A DNA stretch of 64,000 bases, taken from contig NZ_VDRC01000001.1 of NCBI RefSeq assembly GCF_007667425.1, positions 558,001-622,000 on the forward strand. The letters are read 5' to 3'. Origin of the DNA: Microbacterium sp. 1.5R. GTDB taxonomy: Bacteria > Actinomycetota > Actinomycetes > Actinomycetales > Microbacteriaceae. Position 1 is the first letter of the stretch, and every line of letters starts with the position of its first letter. The notes under the pieces were generated by a model. That model made no database searches. It had not been told where the DNA came from and saw only the letters and a program-made list of their open reading frames with translations. Made by a program: the position numbers and the translations under genes. Positions 60,879 to 64,000 of this stretch are shown here, one piece after another.

Positions 60879-61253
60879 TCACGGGCGCCGACGAACGTGG
60901 AACGGCCCCCTCGCCGACGACGGATCCACGACCCGGCCGTTCTGGATGATGTCGACGGCGCCCGCGGCGACGAGCCGTCGAGCGGCGCGGCGCGCCGGTT
61001 CCCGCAGGTCCCGCCAGCCGTCGCCGCCGATGGCTCGAGCCACGTCCGCCGGATCGAGGGCCTCCCGCGGGGAACGCTGCGCGAGCGCGCTCAGGATGCC
61101 GCGTTCGAGCTCGCGGTCCTGCGGGGTGATCTTGCGGGACCGGCACGCCGCCGAGCAGTACTTGACCTCGTCCCACACGTCCGCCCACGCCGCACGCCAT
61201 CGCATCTCGCGGCCGCACGAGGCGCAGACCTTGGTCTGATCCTGTACGCGCAT
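60879..61253 (-). CDS. DUF2256-DUF3253 fusion protein
   Basis: 124-aa protein. The N-terminal part is a zinc-knuckle-like DUF2256 module (KVCASCGREMRWRAAWADVW, then VKYCSAACRSRK: CxxC and C-x4-C-type pairs). The remainder is DUF3253, a winged-helix-like domain (ILSALAQRSPREALDPADVARA, then LREPARRAARRLVAAGAVDI). Probably nucleic-acid binding; role unknown. The ATG at 61253 has TACCCT seven bases upstream. Confidence 0.82.
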   Translation of the reverse strand: MRVQDQTKVCASCGREMRWRAAWADVWDEVKYCSAACRSRKITPQDRELERGILSALAQRSPREALDPADVARAIGGDGWRDLREPARRAARRLVAAGAVDIIQNGRVVDPSSARGPFHVRRRP

Positions 61254-61260
61254 GATGATC

Positions 61261-61266
61261 AGGGTA
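61261..61266 (-). promoter_or_regulatory. Leaderless -10 box for DUF2256-DUF3253 gene
   Basis: Minus-strand TACCCT, seven bases, then ATG at 61253. Confidence 0.5.
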
Positions 61267-61296
61267 CGCGCACGGTCCGGCCTCGGCATCCCGTCG

Positions 61297-61302
61297 TACG
61301 CT
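61297..61302 (+). promoter_or_regulatory. Leaderless -10 box for FAD oxidoreductase
   Basis: TACGCT, six bases, then ATG at 61309. Confidence 0.6.
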
Positions 61303-61308
61303 GGTGAC

Positions 61309-62559
61309 ATGCATGACGTCGTGGTGATCGGGGCCGGACTCGCGGGACTGCGCAGTGCGGACATGCTCGCGTCACGAGGGCTCGATGTGGTGGTGCTCGA
61401 GGCGGGCGATACGGTCGGCGGACGGCAGCGCACCGACGTCGTCGACGGGTTCCGCCTCGACCGCGGATTCCAGGTGCTGAATCCGGCGTATCCCGCACTC
61501 CGCCGCAGCGTCGATCTCGGCGCGCTGAACATGGGTCGCTTTCCGGTGGGCGTGCAGGTGCGCACCGATCGGGGGCTCGCCGAGCTGCGGCATCCCCTTC
61601 GGCATCCGCTGTCGATCCCGGCCACGCTGCGGAGCGGCCTGGTGAACCGCGCGGATCTCGTCGGACTCGCCCGCTGGGCGGGACCCGCTCTCGCGCTCCC
61701 ACTCGCGCGATTGGCGGAGGACGACGTCTCGCTGCGCGAGGGATGGGATGCCGCTGGCCTCCTCGGCCCGCTGCGCGGCGCGGTACTCGAACCGTTCCTC
61801 GCCGGCGTGTTGGCGGAGGATCGCGGCGCGACGTCGAACGCCTTCGCGCAGCTGCTCGCCGGGTACTTCGCGTTCGGCCACCCCGGCCTCCCCGCCGAGG
61901 GGATCGCGGCGGTCCCCCGGCAGCTGGCCGATCGCGCAAGGGCGTCCGATGCCCGCATCCGCCTGGCGGCCAGCGCCGAGCGGATATCGCCGAGCGGAGA
62001 GGGGGTCGAGGTGGCGGTCGCGGACGGCGACACCGTGCATGCGAAGCGCGTGATCGTCGCGGTCGGGCCGGAGGCCGTCGCAGACCTCACCGGACTCCCC
62101 CGGCCCGCGACGAACGGCCTGCAGACCTGGTGGTTCGCCGCTGCGGAGCCCCCGACCCGCTCCGCGTCGCTCGCGGTCGACGGTCGCCGCCGCGGCCCCG
62201 TGGTGAACACGGTCGTGATGACGCACACGGTGCCGTCCTACGGCCCTGCCGGGCGCCATCTCGTCGCTGCGACCTGCCTGCTGCCCCGCGACCGCGGCGC
62301 CGCCGAGGAGAAGGAGGTGCGCCGCCACCTGCGCGAGATCTGGGGCGTGGACACGGGGTCGTGGGAACTTCTGCGACGCGATGACATCGTGGACGCGCTG
62401 CCTGCGCAGCCTGCTCCCCTAAACCCGGCACGCGCGCCGCGTGGTGCGCAGCGTGTCTACCTCGCGGGCGACCACCGCGACACGGCGTCGATCCAGGGTG
62501 CTCTCGCGTCCGGCGAGCGCGCCGCGGCGGCGGTGCTGGCGGATGCCGGCGCGCTCTGA
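61309..62559 (+). CDS. FAD-dependent oxidoreductase (amine oxidase/phytoene-desaturase-like)
   Basis: 416-aa flavoprotein. The dinucleotide-binding start is DVVVIGAGLAGLRSADMLASRG, followed by VVVLEAGDTVGGRQRTDVVDGFRLDRGFQVL, the GG-R motif of the amine oxidase superfamily. The C-terminal FAD region is RVYLAGDHRDTASIQGALASGERAA. Related proteins desaturate carotenoids or oxidise amines; no carotenoid genes are nearby, so the substrate is open. Confidence 0.9.
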   Translation: MHDVVVIGAGLAGLRSADMLASRGLDVVVLEAGDTVGGRQRTDVVDGFRLDRGFQVLNPAYPALRRSVDLGALNMGRFPVGVQVRTDRGLAELRHPLRHPLSIPATLRSGLVNRADLVGLARWAGPALALPLARLAEDDVSLREGWDAAGLLGPLRGAVLEPFLAGVLAEDRGATSNAFAQLLAGYFAFGHPGLPAEGIAAVPRQLADRARASDARIRLAASAERISPSGEGVEVAVADGDTVHAKRVIVAVGPEAVADLTGLPRPATNGLQTWWFAAAEPPTRSASLAVDGRRRGPVVNTVVMTHTVPSYGPAGRHLVAATCLLPRDRGAAEEKEVRRHLREIWGVDTGSWELLRRDDIVDALPAQPAPLNPARAPRGAQRVYLAGDHRDTASIQGALASGERAAAAVLADAGAL

Positions 62560-62593
62560 GAACCTCGACGACTCTCGGAACCAGAACGAGCGT

Positions 62594-62629
62594 CCGGCGT
62601 CGCGGACTGCGGCTCCGCGACCATGCCGG
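62594..62629. terminator. Stem-loop between convergent genes
   Basis: GTCGCGGA (62599-62606) and TCCGCGAC (62614-62621) pair perfectly over a seven-base loop, extended by CCGGC/GCCGG after a three-base bulge. It lies between the FAD gene and the convergent small gene and could serve both, although no T-run is present. Confidence 0.5.
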
Positions 62630-62639
62630 CGTCCCGCCA

Positions 62640-62909
62640 TCACTCGCGCAGGTCGATCATCCGATCGATGAGGGTGGTGACGTCGTCACTCACCCAGTTC
62701 GTGATCGTCGGCTCACTGGTGATCTCGGACGCGTAGAACACAGCTCGTCCTTCCGACCGTGCCGTGAAGGATCCGACCCCCACATCCTCGATGGAGACAT
62801 GCCACCGGTCGTCTTCGACCTTTGTGACGAGCGCCTCCAGACCTCTCATCGGGATCGCGAATTCCGGCGACTCCGCGAGTAAACGCTGAATGTCGAAATA
62901 CTCAGTCAT
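62640..62909 (-). CDS. Hypothetical 89-aa protein
   Basis: Starts MTEYFDIQRLLAESPEFAIP and contains EDDRWHVSIEDVGVGSFTARSEG, then a helical end TTLIDRMIDLRE. No membrane segment or signal. Codon use is slightly less GC-rich (TTA, ATT, TAT, AGA and CGT codons occur) than in neighbouring genes, which may mean recent acquisition. The ATG at 62909 has TATTTT seven bases upstream. No family recognised. Confidence 0.65.
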   Translation of the reverse strand: MTEYFDIQRLLAESPEFAIPMRGLEALVTKVEDDRWHVSIEDVGVGSFTARSEGRAVFYASEITSEPTITNWVSDDVTTLIDRMIDLRE

Positions 62910-62990
62910 GGCGCACAAAATATCGAGGCGGGCGCTCGGGTGAACGCGGGTTCAGTTCTGGTGCCCGCGCGTGGTACGGTATGCGATCCA

Positions 62991-63011
62991 CGCTCCGGAG
63001 ATGCCGGAGCG
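62991..63011. other. Perfect 8-bp hairpin in the PAP2 upstream region
   Basis: CGCTCCGG (62991-62998) and CCGGAGCG (63004-63011) flank a five-base loop. It lies 60 bases before the PAP2 promoter in the space between divergent genes. The remaining 173-base gap holds nothing else recognisable besides the promoter. Confidence 0.5.
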
Positions 63012-63070
63012 GAGACGCCGGCCATACCTCCAGGCTTTCCTCGCAGTCTGGCTCCCGCGCGGGGGCGACA

Positions 63071-63076
63071 TAGGGT
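63071..63076 (+). promoter_or_regulatory. Leaderless -10 box for PAP2 gene
   Basis: TAGGGT, six bases, then ATG at 63083. Confidence 0.6.
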
Positions 63077-63082
63077 GGCAGG

Positions 63083-63988
63083 ATGCGTCAACCTCTCCTC
63101 CGCTTGTCCGTGCGGTCCCGGATGAGCATGGTGGGCGCCATCGCCGTAGTTCTCTTCTTCATCCTCTACCTGTTCTCAAACCACACGGTTGCCGGGCAAT
63201 CGCTGGAGAACGGATGGGCGTGGACGTACGATCCTTTCGTCACCGTCGGCTACTGGCTTCGACAGCACGACTTGCCTCCCCTTTCCTATGACCGAGCCAC
63301 GATCGTCGTCGGCACACTCCTCGCCGTCATCGTCGCCGCCGCCAGGCGGCACTGGCGTACAGCCGTCTGGGTTGCCGTAGCCACACCTGGGGCAGTGTTG
63401 GCATCCGAGGGTTTCAAGGCGGTCTTCGACCGCCCTGTGCTGGTCGAATCGCGGGACACCGCAGTCAGCTATCCGAGCGGGCACGCCGTCGCCGTACTCG
63501 CGGTAGCCGCTGCGCTGCTCATCGTGGTTCCGAAGCTCTGGACACGGTGGGTCGCTCCTGTCGTCGGGGTGTGGATGGCGCTCGCCACCTCGGCGATCAC
63601 GGTGATCGGCAATCACCGCCCCAGCGAGATACTCGGCGCGACGCTGCTCACCGTCGCAGTCTTCACGCTCTCAGGCGTCGTTGCTCGCCTCGGCCGCCCG
63701 GGTCAGCCTTTGTCAACTGGGATGCACGGCCCGATGGCGGAGGAGCGGTCCCCCTCGCAGGTCTTCGACAGACCGTGGATGGCCCCTGCCTCGGTCGCCC
63801 TGGTCTTGGTAGCCGGTGTCGTCGCAGCATGGGGCGCTCCGCCCTGGGTTACAGCCATCGACGGCGTAGTGGGAGCAGTCGCATCTCTGCTCATCCTCCG
63901 CATCGTGTTCGCCATGCGATCATGGGCCACCCCTCTTCAGCACCGCGGGCCCACCGCGAATGCGCGCTCTGGCCCCTACCTCACCTGA
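63083..63988 (+). CDS. PAP2-superfamily membrane phosphatase
   Basis: 301-aa membrane protein with about seven helices. PAP2 motifs: SEGFKAVFDRP (motif 1, Lys and Arg-Pro), YPSGHAVAV (motif 2, catalytic His) and GNHRPSEILGA (motif 3, nucleophilic His with Glu where Asp is common). Likely dephosphorylates a lipid phosphate or undecaprenyl pyrophosphate outside the membrane. The GC content and codon use (e.g. TTT, AGA-poor but TCA-rich stretches) are a little lower than upstream genes. A C-terminal tail NARSGPYLT ends 12 bases before the window edge. Confidence 0.88.
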   Translation: MRQPLLRLSVRSRMSMVGAIAVVLFFILYLFSNHTVAGQSLENGWAWTYDPFVTVGYWLRQHDLPPLSYDRATIVVGTLLAVIVAAARRHWRTAVWVAVATPGAVLASEGFKAVFDRPVLVESRDTAVSYPSGHAVAVLAVAAALLIVVPKLWTRWVAPVVGVWMALATSAITVIGNHRPSEILGATLLTVAVFTLSGVVARLGRPGQPLSTGMHGPMAEERSPSQVFDRPWMAPASVALVLVAGVVAAWGAPPWVTAIDGVVGAVASLLILRIVFAMRSWATPLQHRGPTANARSGPYLT

Positions 63989-64000
63989 GAGCCGGCGGAA

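Overview
The window is chromosomal DNA from a high-GC Gram-positive actinobacterium, most likely Microbacterium or a close relative in the Microbacteriaceae. The evidence is the very high GC content, frequent GTG starts, an actinobacterial iron box, a DUF222/HNH (13E12-type) gene with a LexA-type box, the metG-tatD-rsmA-ispE gene order, a protein O-mannosyltransferase divergent from rsmI, and many TANNNT boxes placed six bases before start codons (leaderless promoters). No rRNA, tRNA, CRISPR array or prophage is visible. No gene-free stretch exceeds 300 bases.

Layout. 1-2962: an iron-siderophore ABC uptake operon (binding protein and two FecCD permeases, the second cut by the window edge) behind a strong IdeR/DtxR-type box. 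2988-7588: an ABC-F ATPase, a phosphotransferase-fold gene flanked by GC-rich tandem repeats, and the DUF222/HNH gene. 7764-13016: a monosaccharide ABC transporter (chvE, mmsB, mmsA) with a LacI regulator and matching operators. 13116-18519: ispE, an aldo/keto reductase, rsmA, tatD-like and metG. 18571-20112: a membrane-anchored molybdopterin oxidoreductase. 20174-26731: a peptide/oligosaccharide-type ABC operon ending in a GH1 beta-glucosidase, probably for uptake and hydrolysis of a beta-linked oligosaccharide. 26779-30480: MarR/VOC pair with paired operators, a second LacI regulator, a methyltransferase and rsmI. 30529-39828: protein mannosyltransferase, DUF255 thioredoxin-domain protein, MsuE-like FMN reductase, a membrane acyltransferase-like protein and HrpA helicase.

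39846-40388 is the most unusual part. A small GIY-YIG nuclease gene sits exactly between two different inverted repeats, and next to it lies a 106-bp copy of the same ends without the gene. This looks like a REP-type element carrying its own nuclease plus a nuclease-less derivative.

40471-48910: a quinone oxidoreductase, then a seven-gene translationally coupled operon (binding protein, two permeases, fused double ATPase, luciferase-like monooxygenase, two CMD/AhpD-like proteins) resembling the KPN_01854-01858/Avi_7169-7170 clusters. 48963-55482: an NtaA/SnaA-type monooxygenase divergent from a Gfo/Idh oxidoreductase, a NYN-LOTUS protein, DUF4166 plus TIGR01777 epimerase, a PLDc_N membrane protein and another aldo/keto reductase. 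55549-56717: two divergent XRE regulators and an ImmA/IrrE protease. 56752-63988: acetyltransferase, small membrane protein, flavoprotein, two DUF7882 paralogues, pgi, a DUF2256-DUF3253 fusion, an FAD oxidoreductase, one unknown small gene and a PAP2 phosphatase.

Coordinates were derived by hand reading. Functional names rest on motifs recognised by eye, not on searches.
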